This document shows, piece after piece, positions 7,418 through 16,770 of a stretch of DNA of 64,000 bases (positions are counted from its first letter, which is position 1; every line of letters begins with the position of its first letter). The notes under the pieces are model-generated. The model saw only the letters and a list, made by a program, of their open reading frames with translations, did not search any database and was not told where the DNA came from. Source of the DNA: CAYUVH01 sp964448135 (GTDB lineage: Bacteria > Verrucomicrobiota > Verrucomicrobiia > Limisphaerales > UBA8199); contig CAYUVH010000009.1 of the NCBI GenBank assembly GCA_964448135.1, positions 62,001 to 126,000 of the forward strand. Reading direction: 5' to 3'. The translations under genes and the position numbers were made by a program.

Positions 7418-9184
7418 TTGGTGGGACCAACTACCCAGCCCGACTCAACTACCGCGGCCCCGGTGAGGCGTTTAACGAAGCCGCAGCCCATGGGTTTCGT
7501 CATCGCGATCCTGTCGGTGGGAACCGCCGTGCTGATCACGCGCTCGCTACGGGGAATTTTTCAGACCACGCCCAACGCGCTGTTTTTCTGCGCGATCATT
7601 TTCGCGGGCTGGCGGGGCGGGTTCTGGCCGGGAGTGCTGGCCAGTTTCCTGAGCATCACGGCGGTGAAATTCTTTTTCACCCCACCCTATCACACCCTGG
7701 CGACCTCGGTCACCGAAGCGCCGCGGTTCATCGTGTTCTTCATCGCCGGGTTGTTTATCAGCTGGCTCAGCGACCGGCAACGGCGCGCGGAGGCGGCGCT
7801 GCTCGTGGCGCGCGGCGAGCTGGAGGAGAAAGTGCGCCGGCGCACTTCGGCGCTTCAGGAAACCAACCAGCAGTTGGAAGGCGAGATCGGCGAGCGCAAG
7901 CGGATCGAGTTGGAGCTGATGCGATTGAATCGCGCCTTGCGCGTCCGCAACGCCTGCAACCTCGCGGTGAACCGGATCAATGACGAGCCGGAATTACTTG
8001 CGGCGGCGTGCCGAGCGATCGTCGAAGTGGGCGGCTACCGATTGGCGTGGATCGGATACGCGCAAGCGGATGCCGGGAAAACCGTGCGTCCGATGGCCCG
8101 GGCCGGCGAGGCGCTGGATTACGTGGACCAAATCAAGGTGACCTGGGCCGAGGAACAGCACGGCCAGGGACCGGCGGGACGCGCGATTCGGACCGGCGCG
8201 CCGGTCGCGAGCAATGAGATGCGGTCGGATCCGATGTTCGTGCCGTGGCGGGCCAAGGCCGACGCTTTCGGCCTGCGCTCCTCGGTGGCCCTGCCATTGG
8301 GAGCCGACGGGCGCGCGTTCGGCGCGGCGATGGTTTATGCAGATGAGCCCGACGCTTTCGGCCAGCAGGAGGCGGATTTGTTGCAGCAGACGGCAAACGA
8401 CCTGGCGCATGGCATCGTGCTGCTGCGCGCGAAGCTGGAGCGCAGCCGCGCCGAGGAAGCCTTGCACCGGACTCAGATGGAACTGACGCGGGTGGCGCGG
8501 GTGACGACGGTGGGTGAATTGACTGCTTCCATAGCGCACGAGGTAAACCAGCCGCTCGCGGGGGTCATCACCAATGCCAACGCGAGCATCCGCTGGCTGG
8601 CCGGTGACGCACCGAATCTCGATGAGGCGCGCGATGCGATCAAGCGAATCGTCCGCGACGGCAACCGGGCGAGCGACGTCATCACACGCATACGGGCGTT
8701 GTTGAAGAAAGGTGATCCGGGTCGGACGCGATTGGATATCAACCAGGTCATTGAAGAGATTCTCGAGCTGGCTCAGGGAGAAATCGCCAGGCGGCGTGTC
8801 GAAGTGGTGACTGAGCTTGCCGCGGGCCTGCCGGAGTTCATGGCCGACCGTGTCCAACTGCAGCAGCTCCTGCTGAACCTGATCAATAACGCGCTCGATG
8901 CGCTTAACGAGGTGAATGACCGGCCGCGGCGGTTGGTCATTCGCACGGATGCCCCGGATCCGGATTTCGTGCGCGTGGCCGTTTCCGATACGGGGAGCGG
9001 CCTCGGGGGGCAGCCAGACAACGAAAAGTTGTTCGAGGCGTTTTACACGACCAAGGAGAATGGACTGGGCATGGGACTGCCCATCAGCCGCTCGATCGTG
9101 GAAGCACACGGCGGGCAGATCCGGGCGCGACCAAACGCGGGGCCGGGGGTGACGTTTGAGTTTACCTTGTCCACGAAGGAATGA
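7418..9184 (+). CDS. Membrane sensor histidine kinase, FixL-like (DUF4118-GAF-HisKA-HATPase)
   Basis: Two-component sensor. Residues about 25-120 hold four hydrophobic segments resembling the KdpD/DUF4118 membrane domain; a coiled coil rich in Glu/Arg spans about 120-170; a GAF-like sensor domain spans about 185-335. HisKA contains the phospho-acceptor His374 in ASIAHEVNQP. The ATPase shows N-box NLINNALDAL (~486-495), DTGSGLG (~524-530) and GLGMGL (549-554). The start is TTG 7418, followed by an in-frame GTG at 7421; ATG at residue 25 would cut just before the first membrane segment. The stop overlaps the response-regulator start as ATGA, so they form a pair. Signal unknown. Confidence 0.9.
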   Translation: MVGPTTQPDSTTAAPVRRLTKPQPMGFVIAILSVGTAVLITRSLRGIFQTTPNALFFCAIIFAGWRGGFWPGVLASFLSITAVKFFFTPPYHTLATSVTEAPRFIVFFIAGLFISWLSDRQRRAEAALLVARGELEEKVRRRTSALQETNQQLEGEIGERKRIELELMRLNRALRVRNACNLAVNRINDEPELLAAACRAIVEVGGYRLAWIGYAQADAGKTVRPMARAGEALDYVDQIKVTWAEEQHGQGPAGRAIRTGAPVASNEMRSDPMFVPWRAKADAFGLRSSVALPLGADGRAFGAAMVYADEPDAFGQQEADLLQQTANDLAHGIVLLRAKLERSRAEEALHRTQMELTRVARVTTVGELTASIAHEVNQPLAGVITNANASIRWLAGDAPNLDEARDAIKRIVRDGNRASDVITRIRALLKKGDPGRTRLDINQVIEEILELAQGEIARRRVEVVTELAAGLPEFMADRVQLQQLLLNLINNALDALNEVNDRPRRLVIRTDAPDPDFVRVAVSDTGSGLGGQPDNEKLFEAFYTTKENGLGMGLPISRSIVEAHGGQIRARPNAGPGVTFEFTLSTKE

Positions 9185-9828
9185 ACGAGGGCATAAAAGC
9201 AGGAAACAAACGAACTTCGCCGATTGTGTTCGTCGTGGAAGACGATCCTTCGGTGCGCGAAGCGTTGCACAGCTTGATTCGTTCGGTCGGGCTGCAAGCT
9301 GAACTGTTTTCCTCGGCGCAGGAGTTTTTAAAGTACCAGCGGGGCGACGCGCCCGGCTGCCTGGTGCTGGATGTGCGGTTGCCGGGATTGAGCGGACTGG
9401 ACCTGCAACGCGAACTGGCCGGCGGCGAGCGGGAGATTCCGATTATTTTCATCACGGGACACGGGGACATTCCCATGAGCGTGCGGGCGATGAAACAGGG
9501 CGCGGTGGAATTTTTGACGAAGCCATTCCGCGACCAGGATTTGCTGGATGCCATTCAAAGCGCGATTGCGCGCGACGGCGCGGCGCGGGAGCGGAGGGTG
9601 GAGATTGCCGCACTGCGGGCCCGGCAGGAGTTGCTGTCCCCCCGGGAGCGGGAGGTGATGGGTTTTGTGGTGCGCGGGTGGTTGAACAAGCAGATCGCGG
9701 CGGAGTTGGGCACGACGGAAATCACCGTCAAGGTCCAGCGCGGGAGCATGATGAAGAAAATGCAAGCCGCTTCCCTCGCCGACCTCGTGCGCATAGCGGA
9801 GAAGCTGGGAGTCGGCGCCACCAGTTAA
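9181..9828 (+). CDS. FixJ-type response regulator (REC + LuxR HTH)
   Basis: Cognate regulator of the preceding kinase. The receiver has the acidic pair D21/D22 (VVEDDPSVREAL), phospho-acceptor D64 (CLVLDVRLPG), T92 and K114. The output is a LuxR/FixJ helix-turn-helix: LSPREREVMGFVVRGWLNKQ then AAELGTTEITVKVQR. Length 215 is typical. It overlaps the kinase gene by 4 bases. Likely targets are nearby (the orphan receiver, RND operon or antiporter), but no binding site was identified. Confidence 0.93.
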   Translation: MNEGIKAGNKRTSPIVFVVEDDPSVREALHSLIRSVGLQAELFSSAQEFLKYQRGDAPGCLVLDVRLPGLSGLDLQRELAGGEREIPIIFITGHGDIPMSVRAMKQGAVEFLTKPFRDQDLLDAIQSAIARDGAARERRVEIAALRARQELLSPREREVMGFVVRGWLNKQIAAELGTTEITVKVQRGSMMKKMQAASLADLVRIAEKLGVGATS

Positions 9829-9997
9829 GGAGCGCGTGCGAGGTCCGCCAGGTTTTGGAGTGCAGCAGTCCTCGGCCGCTTTTCTTACGACGTAAATCCC
9901 TCGAAGAAACCGATTTCGGTCTACCGCCACCCCTCCCCGCCTATTAAACCAAGGTATAATAGCACCCACCTGCCCAAAGGCGCTAGCGTCTCCCAGG

Positions 9998-10414
9998 ATG
10001 AGCGTGGAAAACCACAGCAAACGCGAGATCGGCAAGCCGGTTGTGGCCGTGGTGGACGACGATCAATCAGTCCGGGAAGCGATGGAATGCCTTGTGAGAA
10101 GCGTGGGATATCAGGCGGAAGGGTATGACTCGGCGGAAGCATTTTTGCTTTCGGGCCGGATGCCCGAGACGGACTGCGTCATCCTGGATTTGAAGATGCC
10201 GGGGATGGGCGGGATGGCCCTGCGGGGCCTGCTGGCGGGAGTGTTGCCTCCCCTGCCAACGATTTTTGTCACCGCCCATTGGAACCAGGCACGCCGCTCC
10301 GAGGCCCTGCGCCTCGGGGCGGCGGATTTCCTGCGCAAGCCGTGCAGCGACGACGAATTGCTCGAGGCCGTGGATGCGGCGCTCGGAGCGGGCCGTGTTC
10401 ACACCAAAACCTGA
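9998..10414 (+). CDS. Single-domain response regulator
   Basis: 138-residue receiver without an output domain. D20-D22 (VVDDDQSVREAM), phospho-acceptor D64 (CVILDLKMPG), a T in FVTAHW and K114 (LRKP) are all present, so it should be phosphorylatable. It resembles the FixJ receiver two genes upstream and may be a diverged copy that lost its HTH. It starts 169 bases after the FixJ-like gene, so it may have its own promoter. Possible roles are phosphate sink or phosphorelay partner of the kinase; both are inference. Confidence 0.88.
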   Translation: MSVENHSKREIGKPVVAVVDDDQSVREAMECLVRSVGYQAEGYDSAEAFLLSGRMPETDCVILDLKMPGMGGMALRGLLAGVLPPLPTIFVTAHWNQARRSEALRLGAADFLRKPCSDDELLEAVDAALGAGRVHTKT

Positions 10415-10418
10415 GAAC

Positions 10419-10631
10419 ATGAAAACAAACAATATTGCGTTCCGCGCTACCGGCGCCGGCGGAAGAATGTTCCGGCTGCAAGTGGCCGAGTGGCTGGAAA
10501 CCGCGGTGGAGCTGCCGATTGTGGTACGGCCGCGGCCGGCTGAACGGGCCGGCAGCGAGCGGGCAAGATACTTCCTGCTCTCGCAACCGGCCCGGACACC
10601 TCTGGGCGAGGGCCGTTCGCCTGCCGGGTAG
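10419..10631 (+). CDS. Hypothetical 70-residue protein
   Basis: A short open frame starting ATG 10419, 4 bases after the orphan receiver and ending 8 bases before the RND pump gene. It is Arg/Ala-rich with no recognisable motif. Its tight fit between two real genes is the only support; it could equally be a non-coding spacer or a translational leader. Confidence 0.3.
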   Translation: MKTNNIAFRATGAGGRMFRLQVAEWLETAVELPIVVRPRPAERAGSERARYFLLSQPARTPLGEGRSPAG

Positions 10632-10639
10632 ACTATTTT

Positions 10640-13600
10640 ATGTGGATTGTCCGTTTAGCGTTGCGGCGGCCCTACACGTTTGTAGTGGCCTCCCTGTTGT
10701 TGTTGCTGCTGACACCTTTTGTGTTGCTGCGCACGCCCACGGACATTTTTCCCAACATCAACATCCCGGTGGTCAGCATCGTGTGGACTTACACCGGGCT
10801 GAGCGCGCAGGAAATCGAGCAGCGGATTGTATACACCCATGAGCGCGCGCTGACCACCACCGTCAATAACATCGAGCATATCGAGTCGAACTCGTACGAC
10901 GGCATTGGGGTGATTAAAGTGTTCTTCCAGCCCGGTACCTCGCCACAGGGTGGCGTGGCGCAGATCACCGCGGTGTCGCAGACCATTTTGCGGCAGCTGC
11001 CGCCCGGCACGACCCCGCCGCTGGTCATTCAGTATAACGCCTCGACGGTGCCGATTTTGCAATATGGCATCAGCGGCCCCGGACTTTCGGAGCAGGAAAT
11101 CTTCGACCTGAGCATCAATCAAGTGCGCGTGGGACTGATCAGCGTGCCGGGCGTGGGCGTCCCCTACCCTTACGGCGGCAAGCAGCGGCTGGTGTCGGTG
11201 GACCTGGATTTGAAAGCGCTGCAGGCGAAGAACCTCACGGCACGCGATGTGGTGGATGCGATTAATTCTCAAAATCTCGTATATCCCAGCGGCACGGCGA
11301 AAATCGGCGCCACGGAGTATCCGATTGATTTGAACACGAGCCCGCGCGTGATCGAGCGGCTGAACGAGCTGCCGATCAAGACCGTGGAAGGCGCCGTCAT
11401 CCGCGTGAGCGACGTGGCGCAGGTCCGCGACGGTTACAGTCCGCAGCAGAATATCGTCCGTCAGGACGGCACGCGCAGCACGCTGCTGAGCGTGCTCAAG
11501 AGCGGCACGGCCTCCACCCTCGACGTGGCCAACGGCGTGAAAGCGTCCATGGCCCGCGTGCTGAACACGGTGACGAGCAAGCTGGACGTGAAGGAATTTG
11601 CCGATCAATCGCTGTTTGTGCGTTCGGCCATCACCGGGGTGGTGCACGAGGGCGTGATCGCGGCGGCGTTGACGGCGTTGATGATTCTGCTCTTCCTCGG
11701 TTCGTGGCGCAGCACGATCATCATCGCGGTTTCAATTCCGCTTTCGGTGCTGGCGTCGCTGGCGATTCTCAGCGCGCTGGGCGAGACGATCAACCTCATG
11801 ACACTGGGCGGTTTGGCGCTGGCGGTGGGCATCCTCGTGGACGACGCCACGGTGACCATCGAAAATATCGAGCGCCATTTGAAGGCGGGCGGCTCGCTCG
11901 AGGACGGCATCATGGCGGGCGCGGGCGAGATCGCATTGCCGGCGTTTGTTTCCACGCTCTGCATCTGCATCGTGTTCGTGCCGATGTTCTTCCTGACTGG
12001 TGTCGCGCGCTATTTGTTCGTGCCGCTCGCCGAGGCGGTGGTGTTCGCGGTGTTCGCGTCCTACGCGCTGTCCCGCACCTTGGTGCCGACGCTGGTGATG
12101 TGGTTCGAACGCAGCATTCATGGCAAACACCACGAAAAGATAGTCGCGGGTTGGGCGCGGCCGTTCGTGGCGATTCAATCTGCGTTTGAGCGCGGCTTCG
12201 CGCGGTTTCGCGAAAGTTATCGCGGGCTGCTTGGGCGGATTCTGGAACGGCGCGGGGCATTCGCGATATTGTTCCTCGCGTTTTGCGTGGCCTCCTGCGC
12301 GCTGTTGCCCTTTCTCGGGCAGGATTTCTTTCCGACGGTGGACGCGGGAACCTTCCGTCTGCATGTGCGCGCCCACACGGGAACGCGCATCGAGGAGACC
12401 GCGCAGTTGGTTGACCGCGTGGAAGGTTCCATCCGCCGCACCATCCCGACCGCGGAACTCAAGGGCATCGTGGACAACATCGGCCTGCCGGTGTCCGGCA
12501 TCAACCTGAGCTACAGCGACAGCGGCGTGGTCGGCCCCGCCGACGCGGACGTCATGGTTTCACTAAAGGAAGGGCATCGTTCCACGCTGGATTACATCCG
12601 CGAGCTGCGCCTGCAGCTTAATCGCGAGTTTCCCGGCACGACGTTTTATTTTCTGCCCGCTGATATCGTCACGCAAACGATCAACTTCGGCCTGCCCGCG
12701 CCGCTGGACATTCAGGTCGTGGGCCGGGACGTGAATGGCAACCGGCTCGCGGCCGCGAGGTTGGCCGAAAAAATCCGGCACGTCCGCGGCGCGGTGGACG
12801 TCCGGGTGCAGCAGGCCGGCGACCTGCATCGCATTGGTTTCGAGGTGGACCGCGACAAGGCCTCGCAACTCGGGCTTTCCGAGCGGGACATCGCCGGATC
12901 GGTTTTGTTGAGCCTGAGCGGCAGTGGCCAGGTTCAACCCGCATATTGGTTGGATTCACGCATTGGCGTGCAATATCTCGTCAACATACGGGCGCCGGAA
13001 TACCGGATGGAATCTCTGGGCGACCTGAACTCGATGCCGATCAGCGCCGGCACGGCCGGCGCGGGCAACGGCCAGCTCTTCGCCAATCTCGCCACCTACT
13101 CACGCACCAACAGCTCGCCGATTTTTTCGCATTACGACGTGATGCCGGTGATTGATATCTATGGTGGCGTGAGCGGTCGCGACCTGGGAGGCGTAATGGC
13201 TGACATCAAGCCGCTGATTGCCGAAGCGCAAAAGGCCCTGCCCAAGGGCAGCACGATCACGCTGCGCGGACAGGCGCGCACGATGCAATCCAGCTTCATC
13301 GGCTTGAGCGTGGGGTTGGTCATGGCCATCGTGCTGATTTATCTCCTGCTCGTGGTCAATTTCCAAAGCTGGCTCGATCCGTTCATTATTTTGACGGCGC
13401 TCACGGGCGCGCTTGCGGGGGTGGTCTGGGCGCTGCACATCACCGCCACCACCCTGAGTGTGCCCGCGATGATGGGCGCAATCATGAGCCTTGGCGTGGC
13501 GACGGCAAACTCGGTGCTGGTTGTGACTTTCGCGCGCAACAATCTCGCGGAAGGCATGGATCCCGTGAAAGCGGCGTGGGAAGCAGGCGCCGGACGTCTG

Positions 13601-13858
13601 CGCCCCGTGATGATGACCGCGCTCGCCATGATCATAGGCATGGTGCCGATGGCGCTGGGCTTCGGCGACGGCGGCGAACAGAACGCTCCGCTGGGACGCA
13701 CCGTGATCGGCGGCCTGGCGATGGCCACCGTGGCGACCCTCTTTTTCGTGCCGGTTGTCTTCAGCTTGATGCATCGCCGCGCCGGTGCTCGAAGCAAAGC
13801 CAGTTCCCCGGCCGTTGACTCAACCGGCAGCGGTCTCCCCGCCGCCGCCCATGCCTGA
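10640..13858 (+). CDS. RND multidrug-efflux-type inner-membrane pump
   Basis: Proton-driven AcrB/MdtF-like (HAE-1-like) transporter, 1,072 residues with the usual twelve membrane helices in two halves and two large periplasmic loops. TM1 starts RRPYTFVVASLLLLLLTPFV. The TM4 proton-relay pair is intact (D401/D402 in LAVGILVDDATVTIENIERH). TM10 reads SLGVATANSVLVVTFARN, lacking the lysine of AcrB at the equivalent position, as in some other RND subgroups. Followed after 12 bases by the adaptor gene. The order pump-adaptor-channel differs from the common adaptor-pump-channel. Substrates unknown. Confidence 0.92.
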   Translation: MWIVRLALRRPYTFVVASLLLLLLTPFVLLRTPTDIFPNINIPVVSIVWTYTGLSAQEIEQRIVYTHERALTTTVNNIEHIESNSYDGIGVIKVFFQPGTSPQGGVAQITAVSQTILRQLPPGTTPPLVIQYNASTVPILQYGISGPGLSEQEIFDLSINQVRVGLISVPGVGVPYPYGGKQRLVSVDLDLKALQAKNLTARDVVDAINSQNLVYPSGTAKIGATEYPIDLNTSPRVIERLNELPIKTVEGAVIRVSDVAQVRDGYSPQQNIVRQDGTRSTLLSVLKSGTASTLDVANGVKASMARVLNTVTSKLDVKEFADQSLFVRSAITGVVHEGVIAAALTALMILLFLGSWRSTIIIAVSIPLSVLASLAILSALGETINLMTLGGLALAVGILVDDATVTIENIERHLKAGGSLEDGIMAGAGEIALPAFVSTLCICIVFVPMFFLTGVARYLFVPLAEAVVFAVFASYALSRTLVPTLVMWFERSIHGKHHEKIVAGWARPFVAIQSAFERGFARFRESYRGLLGRILERRGAFAILFLAFCVASCALLPFLGQDFFPTVDAGTFRLHVRAHTGTRIEETAQLVDRVEGSIRRTIPTAELKGIVDNIGLPVSGINLSYSDSGVVGPADADVMVSLKEGHRSTLDYIRELRLQLNREFPGTTFYFLPADIVTQTINFGLPAPLDIQVVGRDVNGNRLAAARLAEKIRHVRGAVDVRVQQAGDLHRIGFEVDRDKASQLGLSERDIAGSVLLSLSGSGQVQPAYWLDSRIGVQYLVNIRAPEYRMESLGDLNSMPISAGTAGAGNGQLFANLATYSRTNSSPIFSHYDVMPVIDIYGGVSGRDLGGVMADIKPLIAEAQKALPKGSTITLRGQARTMQSSFIGLSVGLVMAIVLIYLLLVVNFQSWLDPFIILTALTGALAGVVWALHITATTLSVPAMMGAIMSLGVATANSVLVVTFARNNLAEGMDPVKAAWEAGAGRLRPVMMTALAMIIGMVPMALGFGDGGEQNAPLGRTVIGGLAMATVATLFFVPVVFSLMHRRAGARSKASSPAVDSTGSGLPAAAHA

Positions 13859-13870
13859 ACACTTTTCACC

Positions 13871-15097
13871 ATGAACAGACCCGAACCAGCCAGAACCTCG
13901 GCCGAAGCGGCCGTGCCCGCCGCACCGCCCGCGGAAAATGAATCGTCCGCCCAAGCCGGAAAAGGCTGGAGCTTTGGCCGCATACTGGCCGCCGTATCCG
14001 TGCTTGTCATGGTCGCGCTGATCGTTGGATTCATTCCGCGCATTCATCAGCGCAAGATTGCCATCGCGGATTCGGAGGAACTGGACACGCCCACAGTCAG
14101 CGTCATTCAGCCGGCACCCGGCCAGGCCGCCGCCGGACTGGCGTTGCCGGCGGAAGTGAAGCCGCTGCTCGAAGCCTCGATTTACGCCCGCGCAAACGGC
14201 TACCTCAAACGCTGGCTGGTGGATATCGGCGCGCACGTCGAGGCCGGGCAATTGCTGGCGGAAATCGACACGCCGGAATTGGACCAGCAACTCGACCAGG
14301 CGCGCGCGCAACTTGCGGAGTCCTCGGCGGCGATGGATCTGGCCAAAACCACCGCCGGCCGCTGGGCCGTATTGTTGAAGACCTCCAGTGTGAGTGAACA
14401 GGAAAACGCCGAGAAACAGGCGGACTTTGCTCTGAAATCCGCGACCGTCGAAGCGCAGCGCGCCAATGTCCGCCGGCTTGAGGAACTGCAAAGTTTTCAA
14501 CGTGTCGTGGCGCCGTTCGCGGGCACGATTACTTTGCGCAACACGGACATTGGCGACCTCATTGTCGCCGGTAGCGGTCGCGAATTGTTCCACCTGGCGC
14601 AGACGGGCACGTTGCGGGTGTATGTGCGCGTACCGCAATCAGCAGCGCGCGGCATCGCCGTCGGCCAGACCGCGGACGTCCGTATTCCGGAAATTCCCTC
14701 GCGCACCTTTCCGGCGAAAGTCGTCACCACCTCCGGTGCGATGTCGGCGGCCTCGCGAACGCTGTTGACCGAATTGCGCGTGGATAACGCTGACGGCTCG
14801 ATTCTCGCGGAAAGCTACGCGCAGGTTCAATTTCACAACGCGAATTCCGACGTGGCCCTGATTCTCCCTTCGAACACCCTGCTCTTTCGCACCGAGGGAT
14901 TGGAGGTCGCCGTCTTGCAACCCGACAATTCCCTGCAAATGCGCAAAGTGGAAGTGGGTCGCGACTTCGGCAAAACGCTGGAGATTCTCTCCGGCGTGAC
15001 TGCCTCCGACCGCGTGGTGCTGAACCCGACCGACTCGCTGGTGAGCGGCATCAAGGTGCGCCTTGCCCAGCCGCAAGGAGTGGTGGCATTGAAATGA
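13871..15097 (+). CDS. RND efflux periplasmic adaptor (HlyD family)
   Basis: Membrane-fusion protein of 408 residues that bridges pump and outer-membrane channel. A cytoplasmic Pro/Ala-rich leader precedes one membrane segment (about 38-58, ILAAVSVLVMVALIVGF). The lipoyl half-motifs ASIYARANGYLKRWLVDIG and APFAGTITLRNTDIGDL flank a coiled-coil hairpin rich in Glu/Gln/Ala. The beta-barrel and membrane-proximal domains follow (GRELFHLAQTGTLRVYV onward). Unlike many adaptors it is anchored by a helix and not by a lipid. Its last codons overlap the channel gene as ATGA. Confidence 0.92.
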   Translation: MNRPEPARTSAEAAVPAAPPAENESSAQAGKGWSFGRILAAVSVLVMVALIVGFIPRIHQRKIAIADSEELDTPTVSVIQPAPGQAAAGLALPAEVKPLLEASIYARANGYLKRWLVDIGAHVEAGQLLAEIDTPELDQQLDQARAQLAESSAAMDLAKTTAGRWAVLLKTSSVSEQENAEKQADFALKSATVEAQRANVRRLEELQSFQRVVAPFAGTITLRNTDIGDLIVAGSGRELFHLAQTGTLRVYVRVPQSAARGIAVGQTADVRIPEIPSRTFPAKVVTTSGAMSAASRTLLTELRVDNADGSILAESYAQVQFHNANSDVALILPSNTLLFRTEGLEVAVLQPDNSLQMRKVEVGRDFGKTLEILSGVTASDRVVLNPTDSLVSGIKVRLAQPQGVVALK

Positions 15098-16611
15098 AGC
15101 GGGCGAACTTACATTGGCTTGGAGTAGTGGTCATCGCGCTGGCGGGCTGCGCAGTCGGACCGGATTACAAGCGGCCCGTGGAGACCGGCATCCCGGCCAC
15201 GTACGATAGCGGCACGAACGGTTGGAAAATCGCCCAGCCCCAGGGCGATTTGCCCAAGGGCAACTGGTGGGAAGTCTTCGGCGATCCCGTGCTCAACCGC
15301 CTGGAAGCCGAAGCGGCGGTGTCCAATCAGCAACTCAAAGCCGCCGCCGCTCGCTTGGAACAGGCACGGGCGCTGACGTCCGTCGCTCGCGCGGGATATT
15401 ATCCGAAGGTGGAGGTCGCCGGCGCTTACGCCCGCCGTCGCGGTTCCATGAACGCACCCGCGTCCACCGGCTCGGCGATCGGCTCGACGAGCCCCTACAA
15501 TGATTTCGCGATTCCGGCGGACCTCAGCTACGAAGTGGATCTCTGGGGCCGCGTCCGCCGCAACGTCGAATCGGCCCGCGCGCAGGAACAGGCCAATGGC
15601 GACGATCTGCAGTCGATCACGCTGTCCGTTCAGGCCGAACTCGCGTCGGACTACTTCATTCTGCGCGCGCTCGACACCGAACTGGCGCTGCTCCGCTCGA
15701 GCGTGGAGGTGTTTCGCAAATCGCTGGAGCTGACCAAAAATCGCCGCGCGGGCGGCATCATCTCCGACCTCGACGTCGCGCAAGCCGAGACGGTGCTGAA
15801 AAGCACCCAGGCTCTGTTGCCGGGCAACGCGCTGCAGCGTGCCCAGCTTGAGCATGCCATCGCCATCCTGATCGGCCGTAATGCCATTGACTTCCGCGTG
15901 CCCGAAAGCGTCCTGACCGATTCGCCTCCGCTCATCCCCGCCGGGTTGCCATCCGAGTTGCTGGAGCGCCGGCCCGATGTCTCCGCCGCCGAACGACGAA
16001 TGGCCGCCGCCAATGCCTCCATCGGCGTCGCCAAGGCCGCATTTTTTCCCACCGTAAAATTGTATGCCCTCGCCGGTTTGGAAAGCCTGGACGCCGGTTC
16101 ACTTTTCAATTGGCCAAGCCGCTTCTGGTCCGTGGGGCCCTCGATCAATATGCCGATCTTCGAAGGCGGACAGCTTCGGGCAAACCTGCGTTACGCCAAG
16201 GCGGGCTATGACGAAACCGTGGCCAACTACCGCCAATCGGTGCTCTCGGCCTTTGGCGATGTCGAAGACAATCTCATGGCCCAGTCCCTCCTCGCCACGC
16301 AGTACGAGGAACAATTTGGCGCCATGCAGGCCGCCCGCCGCCAACTTGAAATTTCGAACAACCGCTATCGCGACGGCCTCATTACGTATCTCGAAGTTTC
16401 GACTGCGGAAAACACCGCTCTCGACCTCGAACGCTCCACCGTGCGCCTGCGCGGCCAGCAATTGCTAGCCGCGGTCGCGCTCGTGAAGTCACTCGGTGGC
16501 GGATGGAAGGATCCGACGATGGCAAGCAGCATCTCGCCGGAGAACAGTGACTCCGCGAAACTCGCTTCGGTCGAGACGTCCGACAATTCCCATCCCACTG
16601 CTGCGAAATAG
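15094..16611 (+). CDS. Outer-membrane efflux lipoprotein (NodT/OprM family)
   Basis: TolC-like channel, 505 residues. Lipoprotein signal with lipobox L-A-G-C (Cys19) followed by AVGPDYKRP, the hallmark of the NodT family. Two OEP repeats follow, with the typical SYEVDLWGRVRRNVESA in the first and ERRPDVSAAERRMAAANASI in the second. Overlaps the adaptor gene by 4 bases, completing the tripartite system. The C-terminal Ser/Asp-rich tail is not conserved. Confidence 0.93.
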   Translation: MKRANLHWLGVVVIALAGCAVGPDYKRPVETGIPATYDSGTNGWKIAQPQGDLPKGNWWEVFGDPVLNRLEAEAAVSNQQLKAAAARLEQARALTSVARAGYYPKVEVAGAYARRRGSMNAPASTGSAIGSTSPYNDFAIPADLSYEVDLWGRVRRNVESARAQEQANGDDLQSITLSVQAELASDYFILRALDTELALLRSSVEVFRKSLELTKNRRAGGIISDLDVAQAETVLKSTQALLPGNALQRAQLEHAIAILIGRNAIDFRVPESVLTDSPPLIPAGLPSELLERRPDVSAAERRMAAANASIGVAKAAFFPTVKLYALAGLESLDAGSLFNWPSRFWSVGPSINMPIFEGGQLRANLRYAKAGYDETVANYRQSVLSAFGDVEDNLMAQSLLATQYEEQFGAMQAARRQLEISNNRYRDGLITYLEVSTAENTALDLERSTVRLRGQQLLAAVALVKSLGGGWKDPTMASSISPENSDSAKLASVETSDNSHPTAAK

Positions 16612-16770
16612 TTCCGCTCGCGGCAGCCGGATCTTGGAAGGCTATTGCATCCGGACGGCGGCTGTTACCTTTCCCACACGCCAGCCCTGGCCTTTCTTCG
16701 TAGACCTGTTGCTACTTCGCACTTGATGCGTGTAAGTTCCCGCGGGCCGTTCGCATGATGCCCGAGCGAC

